This document shows positions 24,006 through 33,607 of a DNA stretch of 51,313 nucleotides, in pieces. The position numbers and the translations under genes are program-made. This DNA comes from Tubiluchus corallicola (lineage: Eukaryota; Priapulida; Priapulimorpha; Priapulimorphida; Tubiluchidae), in assembly GCA_030141605.1 (NCBI GenBank), contig JAQGDQ010000261.1:268411-319723 (forward strand), in the 5' to 3' direction. The notes below the pieces were generated by a model. The model was given only the letters and a program-made list of their open reading frames with translations. It did no database searches and had not been told where the DNA came from. Each line of letters opens with the position of its first letter. Positions within the stretch are counted from its first letter, which is position 1.

Positions 24006-25369
24006 CCTGACACTGGATCTGAAGAGAAAGAATGTTTTTGCTTCTTTTTCCTGGAACGCCAGTTCTGATCGGACCTCTTCTCTGCGTAAGGCACTAAGAA
24101 CTGATATCTCCTCCCGGGTAAATGCCGGCTTCTTCACCACAGTGAGGTTATGAGCATCTGGAAGACTTTTTCTACGACCGCTCTTGTATTCGCTGACGGG
24201 CTCCAAGACAATGTGTGATGGCAGTTGGTCTGCTTCTGGAGACTTTTGTGTTTCTGCTTTGATTCGTTTTCTTATTGTACCATCTATGACATACGGTTGC
24301 TTACGTGCCAACACCGTGTCATCAGCAGATGTTCGCAAGTTCCTGTGTGCTTCCATTTCGTGACTTGTATTGGTTTCCACCATGTCTAAATTCATGATAG
24401 CTGGAAGTGTTTTTCTTCGATCTTCAACGTCATCCCTCATATGTCTTCCAAATTCGTCCGACGCTTCCGATACTCCAGAAACTCCAGAATCCGGTGTCCA
24501 ATCTGAGCTGTTTGGATGCGCAAATCTGCTTGCTTCATGACCTAGTGCACGAATGTGAGTGGGCCTTGCCCGGGGTTCATTAGGATGGCCCATCTGTCTT
24601 CTAATATCTCCATCATCAAACCTGTCATAAGGATACTGTTCTGTGCTGTAGGCCTTCTGGCTCAAGTACGGTCTTGAGTGATAGTCGTGGTCTGATGTGG
24701 CAGAACGATGCTTCAAGTAAGGCCTATCACCTCGCATACCGTAATGCTCGTCATCGTAACCATCATACCTTCTGTCATGTCGATCAAATGATCTATCATA
24801 ATCATAATCATTATACCTATAAGATCCGGGATCCTTATCATGAGACTCTCTATTGTAATAAGGTTCATGTTTGTTTCTATCCATCATTGGTGGCCTCTGA
24901 TCATATCTTGCGCCACTACTATACATGTCTTTGTTACCATGCGCTCTGCTGTCCATCCGTCTATTGTCTAACCTTCTATCGTCGAGTCGGCCTTTATATG
25001 AGTCATGTAGTTCTTCTGGTTTAGGATATCGCTGATTTGGATGATGCATCTGTGGCATATTCTGAGCAGGCGCTACATGTAAACTTCCGACTTTCTCATC
25101 TGGAAAGCCTAGACGCTGTGAACTTTTTTCCTGGTTAACATTAATCGTAGGTACGAGTAGGGATAGTTCCTCACTTTCTGGACTGCTGACATTTGTTACT
25201 GGGTAGTGATTTGGCACAGGTAAAGATTGGTCGCTAAGCTGTGATGGCCCATGGTGCTGAGGCTGAAAATTATGTGCGGCACCCATAGAAGGGAGGTCAG
25301 GATGCAGACTAGACATTTTTTGTCGGTCATCGGCAACTGCTGGACGTGTTGTCCGTGTTACATCTGGAC
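24006..25369 (-). CDS. JPH: Junctophilin, divergent-region exon
   Basis: A minus-strand exon of 1364 nt: acceptor ctctttcacag before 25369, donor GTAAGC after 24006. Its first two bases complete the Gly of APDFYQPG begun in the 36616-36734 exon. It then encodes 454 residues in an open frame. The methionine at 25316 is therefore internal, not a start. The content fits the poorly conserved region between the helical domain and the anchor. It has a His/Pro/Ser-rich start and a D/R/Y-rich low-complexity stretch around residues 125-240. A SDWTPDSGVSG segment follows, with two similar motifs RRKTLP and RRKSLP, and finally a charged helix ending EKEAKTF. Vertebrate junctophilins have no close match here, so the call rests on the splice frame with the flanking exons. 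Confidence 0.88.
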
Positions 25370-25845
25370 CTGTGAAAGAGTCAGAACTAATTTACATACG
25401 TGTGACAACTTGACAACAGGTGCAAAACTAAGCAAGAAAACACAGTTTACATTACTTTGTTAATTTCATCGATTCTTGCATTATTCGTTTAAGCGTTGAA
25501 TGTTACGCTATGTTAAAAAGCTTGTTGTCAGTCTTGCAAATATTGTGCTTATCTTGGAACAGCAACAGCAGTAGGTAAGGTAAGGTAATGGTAGAGGTAA
25601 GAGGTACAGAGAAAGACCGAAAAGGCATGGTCAAGTTGCCCGTTTAAGAAGGTGAGTAGTCTGATGGATCAAAAACCATTTTTGCGTCAACTTAGTAGGG
25701 TAGGTCAAAGCGTGACATGCCATTGTTATATTCAACAATGATTTCTCAAAAGGCTACAAAGAGGTTGTGGATTAGAGGAAAGCTGGGGAAGGTAAAGTAC
25801 AGTATGGCATAACAGGCTAAGGGAGAACGTAATAGAGCAAATGGA
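25370..25845 (-). other. 3' part of the large junctophilin intron, unique sequence
   Basis: This is the acceptor end of an 11.2-kb intron (25370-36615). A short run of ggtaag-like pentamers is at 25577-25605. No exon is seen. Confidence 0.5.
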
Positions 25846-26650
25846 GCAGAGCAAGGAAGAGCAAGCACGCCAAAAAAGGGAGACCAGAGCAGAGAAGAGT
25901 AGGCACACCAGAAAGACAGAACAGAGAAGAGCAGGTAGACAAGAAAATTGAGAACAGAGTAGAGCAGAAGAGGCATGCCAGAAAAAGGAGAGCAAAGCAG
26001 AGAAGAGTAGGCACACTAGAACGACAGAGCAGAGGAAGGAAGGGCAGGTACACCAGAAAAGTGAGAGTAGAGCAGAGAAGACGAGGAACACCAGAAAAGA
26101 GAGAGCAGAACAGAGAAGAGCAGACCCCCTAGAAAGGGGAGAGCAGAGCAGAGAAGAGCAGGTACACCAGAAAAGGGAGAGCAGAGCAGAGAAGAGAAGG
26201 TGCGCTAGAAAGGGAGAGCAGAGCAGAGTAGAGAAGAGCAGGCACACCAGAAAGAGATAGCAGAGCAGAGAAGAGAAGGTATATCAGAAAGAGAGAACAA
26301 AGCAGGGAAGAGCAGGCACACCAGAAATAGAGAGCAAAGCAGAGAAGAGAAAGTGCATCAGAAAGGGAGAGCAAAGCAGAGAAGAGAAGGTATATCAGAA
26401 AGAGAGAACAAAGCAGGGAAGAGCAGGCACACCAGAAATAGAGAGCAAAGCAGAGAAGAGAAAGTGCATCAGAAAGGGAGAGCAAAGCAGAGAAGAGAAA
26501 GTGCATCAGAAAGGGAGAGTAGAGCAAAGAAGAGTAGGTACACCAGAAAAGTGAGAGTAGAACAGAGAAGACGAGGAACACCAGAAAAGAGAGAGCAGAG
26601 CAGAGAAGAGCAGACCCCCTAGAAAGGGGAGAGCAGAACAGAGAAGAGAA
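25846..26650. repeat. GA-rich minisatellite, about 38-45-bp units
   Basis: Irregular units of the kind gagagcagagcagagaagag followed by cag-g-acaccagaaa. Some blocks are duplicated as larger units: 26232-26370 recurs in part at 26370-26500. It is strongly purine-biased, so every frame has long open stretches that are not genes. Confidence 0.9.
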
Positions 26651-26856
26651 GGGTAAAGCAGAACAACAATGAGTAGGGAGGCATAGGGGCTGTAAGAACA
26701 AAGCAGAGCAGGGCACAGCAGAAAGAAGTAGAATAAGGAAGTTAAGAGCAGAGCGAAACAGAATAGAGTATATCATAGTAGACATCAATTAGGTAAGGCA
26801 AGGGAGAATAAGATTTAAGCTCACCGTATTTCATTAGTAATAAACTTTTATTTACT

Positions 26857-27575
26857 TCACTAATGCAGTAAAGTTGACCTGTCAATAATTATCTCACCTT
26901 TCACTAATGCAGTAAAGCTGACCTGTCAATAATTATCTCACCTTTCAATAAGGCAGTAAAGCAGACCTGTCAATAATTATCTCACCTTTCACTAATGCAG
27001 TAAAGCTGACTTGTCAATAATTATCTCACCTTTCACTAATGCAGTAAAGCTGACCTGTCAATAATTATCTCACCTTTCACTAATGCAGTAAAGCTGACCT
27101 GTCAATAATTATCTCACCTTTCACTAATGCACTAAAGCTGACCTGTCAATAATTGTCTCACCTTTCACTAATGCACTAAAGCTAACCTGTCAATAATTAA
27201 TTCACCTTTCAATAAGGCAGTAAAGCTGACCTGTCAATAATTATCTCACCTTTCACTAATGTAAAAAAAGCTGACCCGTCAGTAATTATCTCACCGTTCA
27301 CTAATGCAGTAAAGCTGACCTGTCAATAATTATCTCACCTTTCACTAATGCAGTAAAGCTGACCTGTCAATAATTATCTCACCTTTCACTAATGCAGTAA
27401 AGCTGACCTGTCAATAATTATCTCACCTTTCAATAATGCAGTAAAGCTGACCTGTCAATAATTATCTCACCTTTCACTAATGCAAAAAAACCTGACCGGT
27501 CAATAATTATCTCACATTTCACTAATGAATTAAAGCTGACCTGTCAATAATTATCTCACCTTTCACTAAGGCAGT
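26857..27575 (-). repeat. 44-bp junctophilin-intron minisatellite, distal block (about 16 units)
   Basis: Same 44-bp unit as 33608-36615. On the transcribed strand each unit contains AAAGGTGAGATAATTATTG and, 17-19 nt after the donor-like GT, TTGACAGGTCAGC. The block is cut by the LTR element at 27576. The last units before the insertion (from about 27421, including the variant ctgaccggtcaat) match part of the 353-bp higher-order unit seen at 34502-35207. Confidence 0.95.
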
Positions 27576-27822
27576 TGTTATGACCCGCCTGCCGATTTTA
27601 GTTTAAACGCCAGGTTGGCTTCTCACCTGTGTTCTGTACCTGCTTTTGACCTAGTTAGTTAGTTGTTATTGAGGGGGGAAGTAATGGCGGCTGCTCAGGA
27701 CGACAGCCCTGATGTTTTGTTTTTGTTTTTCTTGTGTTTACTGGCAATAAAAATGAAGTAATGTTTAAAATGCATCTCCGTGTATTCACCATGTTTTGTG
27801 TAACCAATTCCAACTCATAACA
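27576..27822 (+). repeat. 5' LTR, 247 bp
   Basis: It starts TGTTATGA and ends TCATAACA, an 8-bp inverted repeat in the TG...CA form usual for LTRs. An AATAAA is at 27746-27751. The first 48 bp are repeated exactly at 33560-33607. Confidence 0.92.
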
Positions 27823-28865
27823 AAGTGGGGGCTCGAAGCCGGAATGAATCAACCGACGAGTTGCAATGAATTTCGTCTGGACGCTTGTCGTTTTAATTAC
27901 TGTGCAACGTCACGATGAATTTTTTTGTGTTGATGCTAAATCTTTAATTCCACGGTTAATAAAGCTGACAATGGACAAACTGTAAGTTACGGCTCATTTT
28001 TCTACACAGTAACTGTTTGATGTCGTCTGATTTATCATCATATCAAGTATGAACTGTCTCTGTCTGTTCGTCTGTCAGTGTCTGGAAATATTCGCATATT
28101 CGCTCATTGGAAAATTCCGAATTACTGAGAAACGTTGCTAACATGATGAAGTATACAAACTTCATACTAATATAAAGCATCTCTAAAGTACATGAGAAAT
28201 GTGTAGAGGTCACGAAGTTCTGTTGCTACAAGTGAACTATGAATAATGTTTCGACAAACGTTATACTCGAATTCAGGATTATGCTTTTGTGAATTTCTGG
28301 GTAAAAACGAGACAAATTTCATTCTGCGTTGCGGGAATTCTGCATAAAATACTGTGGGTAACAATCGTCTGTGTTTCCTGGAACTGAGCCAAGTAGCTGC
28401 GTTAGACTAGGGATAACGACCTTGAGGCTACAAGCGTGTACGTATAGGTCGGGGGCTACTGTCAAATCGTCGCAGGTATATCTACAGATTAGTACAAGCT
28501 ATACCGAAACTCGTATCACGTGAGGAAGCCAGCTAGACAAGCAGTGCATTGATCAGAGATATTTCCACACAAGTACTGCAGTAGTAAAGGAAAAAAACGA
28601 ATGATATTTATTGGACTCATTGATTTTGTTTTAAAGCAGTTTGGTGAACAATTTGCAATCTTGTTAATTATCACCTAACGCTTTCTTTTACTAGGCTAAT
28701 TGCACTACTATTGTTACGCTTACGTGTGCTCCCCCACGGATAACTTGCCCAAGGGGTGCCTAATCGGTATTGTTGAAAGTTAAGTATTGTACAGTACGTT
28801 GTGTAGCTAGTTGGTAGGCTTGTGTCATAAAGTTATATTGTAGTAATTGTACTAATTACTGAACT
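27823..28865 (+). other. Untranslated leader of the LTR element
   Basis: A kilobase without a significant frame between the LTR and gag. An in-frame TGA two codons before the gag ATG fixes the start. Confidence 0.7.
27826..27842 (+). promoter_or_regulatory. Primer-binding site, probably tRNA-Pro type
   Basis: TGGGGGCTCG begins 3 bases after the LTR. The first 10 bases match the complement of a tRNA-Pro 3' end (CCA, discriminator C, GAGCC). The following bases diverge from the familiar proline site, so the exact primer is inferred. Confidence 0.6.
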
Positions 28866-30452
28866 ATGGCGACATTTGAGCCAGAAATGTTTTGGAAAGG
28901 GGGCTTAGTAACTTTGCCCAGATTAGATAAACTCACAAAAGACAATTTACTTGCCCTGGCCGATTACCTGAATATTGAGTTGCCCACTAGTGCTGGAAAA
29001 GCAAAAATTATTGAAATTCTCGGGAACCCAGAAATTTTGAAAACAGCTAGACCACGTGAAGGGGAGAAATCTGTAATTAGTAAATCTCCTCATATTCCTG
29101 TGCATACTCCCACGAGAACAGATAGGAATGAACTTGAGTTAGCAAAAATTGCACTCGAACGTGAAAGGATGGAACTTGAAAAATTAAGGTTGGAATATCA
29201 GGACAAAGAAAGGCAAAGGGATAGGGAGTACAACGTTAAGATGAAAGAGCTGGAATTATTAACAGCATCCACTAATTTGGGGGCTCAGCAAGCCAATAAC
29301 CAAACTTTTGATGTTATAAAAAACATTCGCCTTGTACCTAAATTTAGTGAAACAGATGTTGAAATATTTTTTCTAACCTTTGAGAAAATTGCCAACAATC
29401 TCAAATGGCCAAAAGCTCATTGGCCTGTATTGTTACAAAGCAGTTTTACAGGTAAAGCACAGGAGATTTACTCTTCTCTACCCTCCACTCAGAGTTCAAA
29501 TTATGAACAATTGAAATCCGCTGTGCTAAAGGCATATGAATTAGTACCAGAAGCCTATCGCCAACGATTTAGGAACAGTCGGAAAGCGTCAAATCAAACT
29601 TACGTCGAGTTTGCAAGAGATAAAGAAGTTATGTTAGACAGATGGTGTCGTTCATTAAACGTTGGGGAATCTTATGAAAAACTAAGACAAATGGTTTTAC
29701 TGGAAGATTTTAAAAGCAGTATCCCTATGCAAATCAAAACGCATTTGGAGAATCAAAAGGTAGACTCTTTGCAAAAAGCGTCTGTTATGGCAGATGATTA
29801 TGAATTAGCAAATAAAACTAATTTTAAATCTGTACAGTGCACCTATTGTAACAAAAAAGGTCATGTTAAAACAGACTGCTTCAAATTTCTAGAAAAAGAA
29901 AAAACTGCTCATTCAGAAACTGTAAGCTCTAAAGGAGGCCGCCACCAAGATAATAAAGATGCATCGGGAGGAGGCTATGCACGTGATGGGCCTACATGTG
30001 CATATTGCCGCAAGAAAGGGCATCTCAGATCAGAGTGTCGGATTCTCTTACGACAAAAGCAGCGAGCCGGCTCTCCAGTTGCTTTTGCCCACAACTCTTC
30101 AAAAGAAGGTACCTATAGCAGTTTCCTATCGTCAGGTAAAGTGTCGCCAGTGTCGTCTGTGGACACAATTAAACCTGTTACAATTTTACGAGACACAGGA
30201 GCTGCTCAGTCACTATTATTACAGGGTGTAATCCCTCTTGATGAAACTTCTTATACAAATGCTAGCGCTTTAATTCAAGGTATTGAAGGAGGATACATAG
30301 ATGTACCACTTCACAGAATCAACTTGAATTCGGACTATGTTAAAGGTCCCGTGACAGTAGGAATTGTTTCTCACATTCCAGTAGATGGAGTGTCCCTATT
30401 ACTTGGCAATGATGTTGCTGGGGATGAGGTTGTCACCTATTGTCACTCCTGA
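28866..30452 (+). CDS. gag-pro: Gag-protease polyprotein of the Gmr1-like element
   Basis: 528 residues; the ATG at 28866 is directly preceded by an in-frame stop. Residues 22-52 resemble a SAP-like helical segment, and 88-135 form a charged coiled coil. About 150-320 is a helical capsid-like region with FRNSRK and VEFARDKEVMLDRW. It resembles Gmr1-type capsid, from which the vertebrate SCAN domain is thought to derive. Two CCHC zinc knuckles follow (C325-C328-H333-C338 and C378-C381-H386-C391). Then comes a retroviral-type aspartic protease with DTGA at 443-446 and LLLGND at 511-516. Gag assembles particles and binds RNA; the protease would process the polyprotein. The frame ends 12 residues past LLLGND, overlapping pol by 68 nt in a different frame. 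Confidence 0.9.
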   Translation: MATFEPEMFWKGGLVTLPRLDKLTKDNLLALADYLNIELPTSAGKAKIIEILGNPEILKTARPREGEKSVISKSPHIPVHTPTRTDRNELELAKIALERERMELEKLRLEYQDKERQRDREYNVKMKELELLTASTNLGAQQANNQTFDVIKNIRLVPKFSETDVEIFFLTFEKIANNLKWPKAHWPVLLQSSFTGKAQEIYSSLPSTQSSNYEQLKSAVLKAYELVPEAYRQRFRNSRKASNQTYVEFARDKEVMLDRWCRSLNVGESYEKLRQMVLLEDFKSSIPMQIKTHLENQKVDSLQKASVMADDYELANKTNFKSVQCTYCNKKGHVKTDCFKFLEKEKTAHSETVSSKGGRHQDNKDASGGGYARDGPTCAYCRKKGHLRSECRILLRQKQRAGSPVAFAHNSSKEGTYSSFLSSGKVSPVSSVDTIKPVTILRDTGAAQSLLLQGVIPLDETSYTNASALIQGIEGGYIDVPLHRINLNSDYVKGPVTVGIVSHIPVDGVSLLLGNDVAGDEVVTYCHS

Positions 30453-33400
30453 GCCAAAAATGGATGCGGAAACTGAAATTCTTGAAGAAATGCATCCTGG
30501 AATTTTTCCTGCTTGTGTTGTAACAAGATCACAGGCTCAGACTAACAAAGATAGCAGCTCAGAACAAGTGGATGACAAAGATAGTTCACCACTGTCTACC
30601 TTCCCAAGAGAGAACCAAAGTGGTTCGACGGCTTTAAGCCACACGTTTGCCGAACAGATGGATAAAAATTCACCAATATTATCTCTGAAACAAGAGGAAC
30701 TTATTAAGGCACAGACAAATGATCCCTCTCTTAACAAGCTCTTTTCTCTAGTCATGTCACAAGAGGAAATTGACAATGTTTCAGAAGGCAACTACATGCA
30801 GTCTAAAGTACTCATGAGAACGTGGAGACCACTAAATGCTCCTGCAGATGAAGATTGGCGTGTACACCACCAAATTGTAGTACCACAACGTTACCGTAAA
30901 GAACTAATGAAGATAGCCCATGAATTGCCATTAGCCGGACACGCTGGTGTTAAGAAGACGCAAGATAAAATTTTACAACACTTCTTTTGGCCTAAGTTGA
31001 GAAAAGATGTTTCTCAATTTTGTAAAACTTGTCATGTGTGCCAAATGGTGGGCAAACCAAACCAGAAAATTCCTATAGCTCCACTTAATCCACTTCCAGT
31101 ATTTGAGGAACCATTCAGCAGAATCCTAATTGACTGTGTAGGGCCGCTGCCGAAAACCAAGTCAGGATATCAGTATCTTCTTACTATTATGGATTTGACG
31201 ACGAGGTTTCCCGAAGCTATGCCTTTAAAGAAGATAACAGCTGCAGCAGTAGTTGATGCCTTACTGAAGTTCTTTACACAGTTTGGCCTGCCGAAGGAAA
31301 TACAATCAGACCAAGGTTCTAACTTTATGGCAAATATTTTCCAACAAGTAATGTATGAGCTTGGTATAAAGCAATTAAAGTCTTCGGCATATCACCCACA
31401 AAGTCAAGGAGCTTTAGAGCGCTACCACCAAACTCTGAAAACAATGATGAAAATTTACTGCATTGAATATGCAAAGGATTGGGATAAAGGCATCAATTTC
31501 CTTTTGTTTGCTACGCGTGATACTCCGTCGGAGTCATTGGGTTTTACCCCCTTTGAACTGGTGTTTGGCCACCAAGTTAGGGGACCTCTTAAACTCGTTA
31601 AAGAACAATGGCTTCAGGAACAGCAGCCAGAAAGCAATCTGCTAGATTATGTGTGCAACTTTAAAGAGAGACTTTACAGGGCATGTGAAATAGCTAAGGA
31701 GAACTTGAAAATTGCCCAAGGAAAAATGAAGAAAACGTACGACAAGCATGCTCAATGTAGGTCGTTCATAGTAGGTGACAAAGTACTCATTTTGCTACCA
31801 ATACCAGGAGATCCATTAAAAGCAAAGTTCTCTGGTCCTTACGTAATCGAGAAAAAACTCAACAATGTCAACTACATTATCAGCACTCCTGACAGACGCA
31901 AAACGCATAGACTTTGTCACATCAACATGATGAAGCCCTACTATGAAAGAACAGAGGATACAAAAGGAAAGATCACAACTGCAACTAATCTTGCATTGAG
32001 CATAGTCAGTTCTGACAAGGATGTTGCAGGACAAGAGTCTGGAGAGTCACATGCTTTTGTTTCAGAAGCAACAGGCTACAGCAGCTTGCAAAATTCAGAG
32101 ATATTGAAAAATCCATGCACTTTATTCACACATTTAAGCAAGCAACAACAAGATCAAATGGTTAATTTGTTCAGTCAGTGCAAGCAGCTATTTGCAGATG
32201 TACCTGGTAAAACCAATGTATTGCAACATGACATTGATATAGGAGATGCTCAACCAATCAAGCAACACCCGTACAGAATGAATCCAGAAAAAACAGCACT
32301 AGTAAAAGCAGAAATACAGTACATGCTTGACAATGGCATAATCGAACACAGTCAAAGCAATTTCAGCTCACCAATAGTACCACTTTATAAACAAGATGGT
32401 TCGATCCGAATTTGTATAGATTACAGAAAAGTAAATCAAATCACAAAAAGTGACAATTTCCCCATCCCAAGGGTTGATGATTGTATAGATCAGCTTGGGC
32501 AAGCAGTTTATGTTAGTAAATATGATTTGCTTAAGGGGTACTGGCAAATACCTTTAACCGACAGAGCTAAAGAAATATCAGCATTTGTAGTTGGTGATGG
32601 TTTATACCAATTTTCTGTTATACCTTTCGGGTTAAAAAATGCCCCGGCAACCTTTGTTCGTTTGATGACTAATGTAACAGCTGGTTTAACAAATTGTGTA
32701 ACATATATAGATGATGTAGTGATCTATAGTGAAAATTGGCATAATCACTTAGTATACACCAAGTCCTTTTTTGATAAACTGATTGCTGCAAATTTAGTGA
32801 TTAACTTAAGTAAAAGTGAAATCGGTAAAGCTCAAGTAACTTACTTAGGTTACACTGTTGGACAGGGAAAGGTTTTGCCACGCGAAGCCAAAATCAAAGC
32901 TATACTAGATCTTCCACCACCCACTACTAAACGAGAACTCATGCGATTTTTGGGAATGGTGGGTTACTACCGAAAATTTGTATCAAATTTTGCTACTTTA
33001 GCTACACCCCTTACCAAACTGCTCACGAAGAATACAGAGTTTTGTTGGTCATCAGCCTGTCAAGAAGCTTTTGACAAGCTTAGATCTGTACTTAGTACCA
33101 AACCTGTGCTGAAAGCACCAGATTTTCAGCATCCTTTCAAGTTAGCAGTCGATGCTAGCGATGTAGCAGTAGGCGCTGCTTTGCTACAAGATGAGGATGG
33201 TGTAGAACATCCGGTCGCCTATTTTTCTAAGAAACTGCTAAAACATCAGATCCCTTATTCCACTATTGAGAAGGAAACATTAGCATTGATTTTGGCTATG
33301 CAACATTTCGAGATTTATGTTACTTGTAATCACTCACCCACTGTTGTATTTACGGACCATAATCCATTGACATTTTTACACAGATTCAGAAATAAGAATC

Positions 33401-33513
33401 AACGTTTATTGCGATGGAGTCTGTTCCTCCAACAGTATGATTTAGTTATTGTACATGTCAAGGGTAAAGACAATGTGTTAGCGGACACCTTATCAAGATA
33501 CTGTTTAAAGTGA
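30385..33513 (+). CDS. pol: Pol polyprotein (integrase - reverse transcriptase - RNase H), Gmr1 order
   Basis: An open frame of 1042 codons. The first ATG at 30385 lies inside the gag-protease frame, and real translation may enter by frameshift. The HHCC zinc finger is H179/H186 with C216/C219. The integrase core has D250, D309 and E345, with 35 residues between the last two. A GPY module is at 484-486. Reverse transcriptase spans about 590-830, with D714 and YIDD at 774-777. RNase H has D923, E962 or E964, D991 and D1034. All catalytic residues are present and there is no internal stop. Integrase upstream of reverse transcriptase separates it from ordinary gypsy elements. Copia is excluded because the reverse transcriptase has gypsy motifs such as VIPFGLKNAPATF. 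Confidence 0.95.
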   Translation: MECPYYLAMMLLGMRLSPIVTPEPKMDAETEILEEMHPGIFPACVVTRSQAQTNKDSSSEQVDDKDSSPLSTFPRENQSGSTALSHTFAEQMDKNSPILSLKQEELIKAQTNDPSLNKLFSLVMSQEEIDNVSEGNYMQSKVLMRTWRPLNAPADEDWRVHHQIVVPQRYRKELMKIAHELPLAGHAGVKKTQDKILQHFFWPKLRKDVSQFCKTCHVCQMVGKPNQKIPIAPLNPLPVFEEPFSRILIDCVGPLPKTKSGYQYLLTIMDLTTRFPEAMPLKKITAAAVVDALLKFFTQFGLPKEIQSDQGSNFMANIFQQVMYELGIKQLKSSAYHPQSQGALERYHQTLKTMMKIYCIEYAKDWDKGINFLLFATRDTPSESLGFTPFELVFGHQVRGPLKLVKEQWLQEQQPESNLLDYVCNFKERLYRACEIAKENLKIAQGKMKKTYDKHAQCRSFIVGDKVLILLPIPGDPLKAKFSGPYVIEKKLNNVNYIISTPDRRKTHRLCHINMMKPYYERTEDTKGKITTATNLALSIVSSDKDVAGQESGESHAFVSEATGYSSLQNSEILKNPCTLFTHLSKQQQDQMVNLFSQCKQLFADVPGKTNVLQHDIDIGDAQPIKQHPYRMNPEKTALVKAEIQYMLDNGIIEHSQSNFSSPIVPLYKQDGSIRICIDYRKVNQITKSDNFPIPRVDDCIDQLGQAVYVSKYDLLKGYWQIPLTDRAKEISAFVVGDGLYQFSVIPFGLKNAPATFVRLMTNVTAGLTNCVTYIDDVVIYSENWHNHLVYTKSFFDKLIAANLVINLSKSEIGKAQVTYLGYTVGQGKVLPREAKIKAILDLPPPTTKRELMRFLGMVGYYRKFVSNFATLATPLTKLLTKNTEFCWSSACQEAFDKLRSVLSTKPVLKAPDFQHPFKLAVDASDVAVGAALLQDEDGVEHPVAYFSKKLLKHQIPYSTIEKETLALILAMQHFEIYVTCNHSPTVVFTDHNPLTFLHRFRNKNQRLLRWSLFLQQYDLVIVHVKGKDNVLADTLSRYCLK

Positions 33514-33548
33514 ACCTAAACAAAAAAAACACAGTTTTTTTTTCTTAT

Positions 33549-33559
33549 GGGGGGTGAGA
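33549..33559 (+). promoter_or_regulatory. Polypurine tract
   Basis: GGGGGGTGAGA lies immediately before the TGTTATGA of the 3' LTR, the expected position for priming plus-strand DNA. One T interrupts the purines. Confidence 0.75.
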
Positions 33560-33607
33560 TGTTATGACCCGCCTGCCGATTTTAGTTTAAACGCCAGGTT
33601 GGCTTCT
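33560..33607 (+). repeat. Truncated 3' LTR, 48 bp
   Basis: Identical to the first 48 bp of the 5' LTR (ending ggttggcttct), then passing directly into the 44-bp satellite (attatctcacc). The last 199 bp of the LTR and any target duplication are missing. Confidence 0.92.

Larger units (their letters stand above)
27576..33607 (+). mobile_element. Gmr1-like Ty3/gypsy LTR retrotransposon, nearly complete
   Basis: About 6.0 kb, in the opposite orientation to junctophilin. Layout: 5' LTR (27576-27822), primer-binding site, 1-kb leader, gag-protease frame (28866-30452), pol frame (30385-33513), polypurine tract and a 48-bp start of the 3' LTR. The order integrase, then reverse transcriptase, then RNase H is Ty1/copia-like. 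The reverse transcriptase, integrase and GPY module are of Ty3/gypsy type. This combination defines the Gmr1 group known from deuterostomes. Both frames are open, so the insertion looks young. The missing 3' LTR means it lacks a normal second end. Confidence 0.92.

Noticed and set aside
23964-25316. Reading 23964-25316 as a complete 450-residue protein
   Set aside because: The frame enters from the acceptor at 25369 and leaves at the donor at 24006. The last 14 codons are intron.
25732-26788. Leu/Ser/Cys-rich frames up to 219 codons on the minus strand
   Set aside because: Translation of a GA-rich minisatellite; no other sign of coding.
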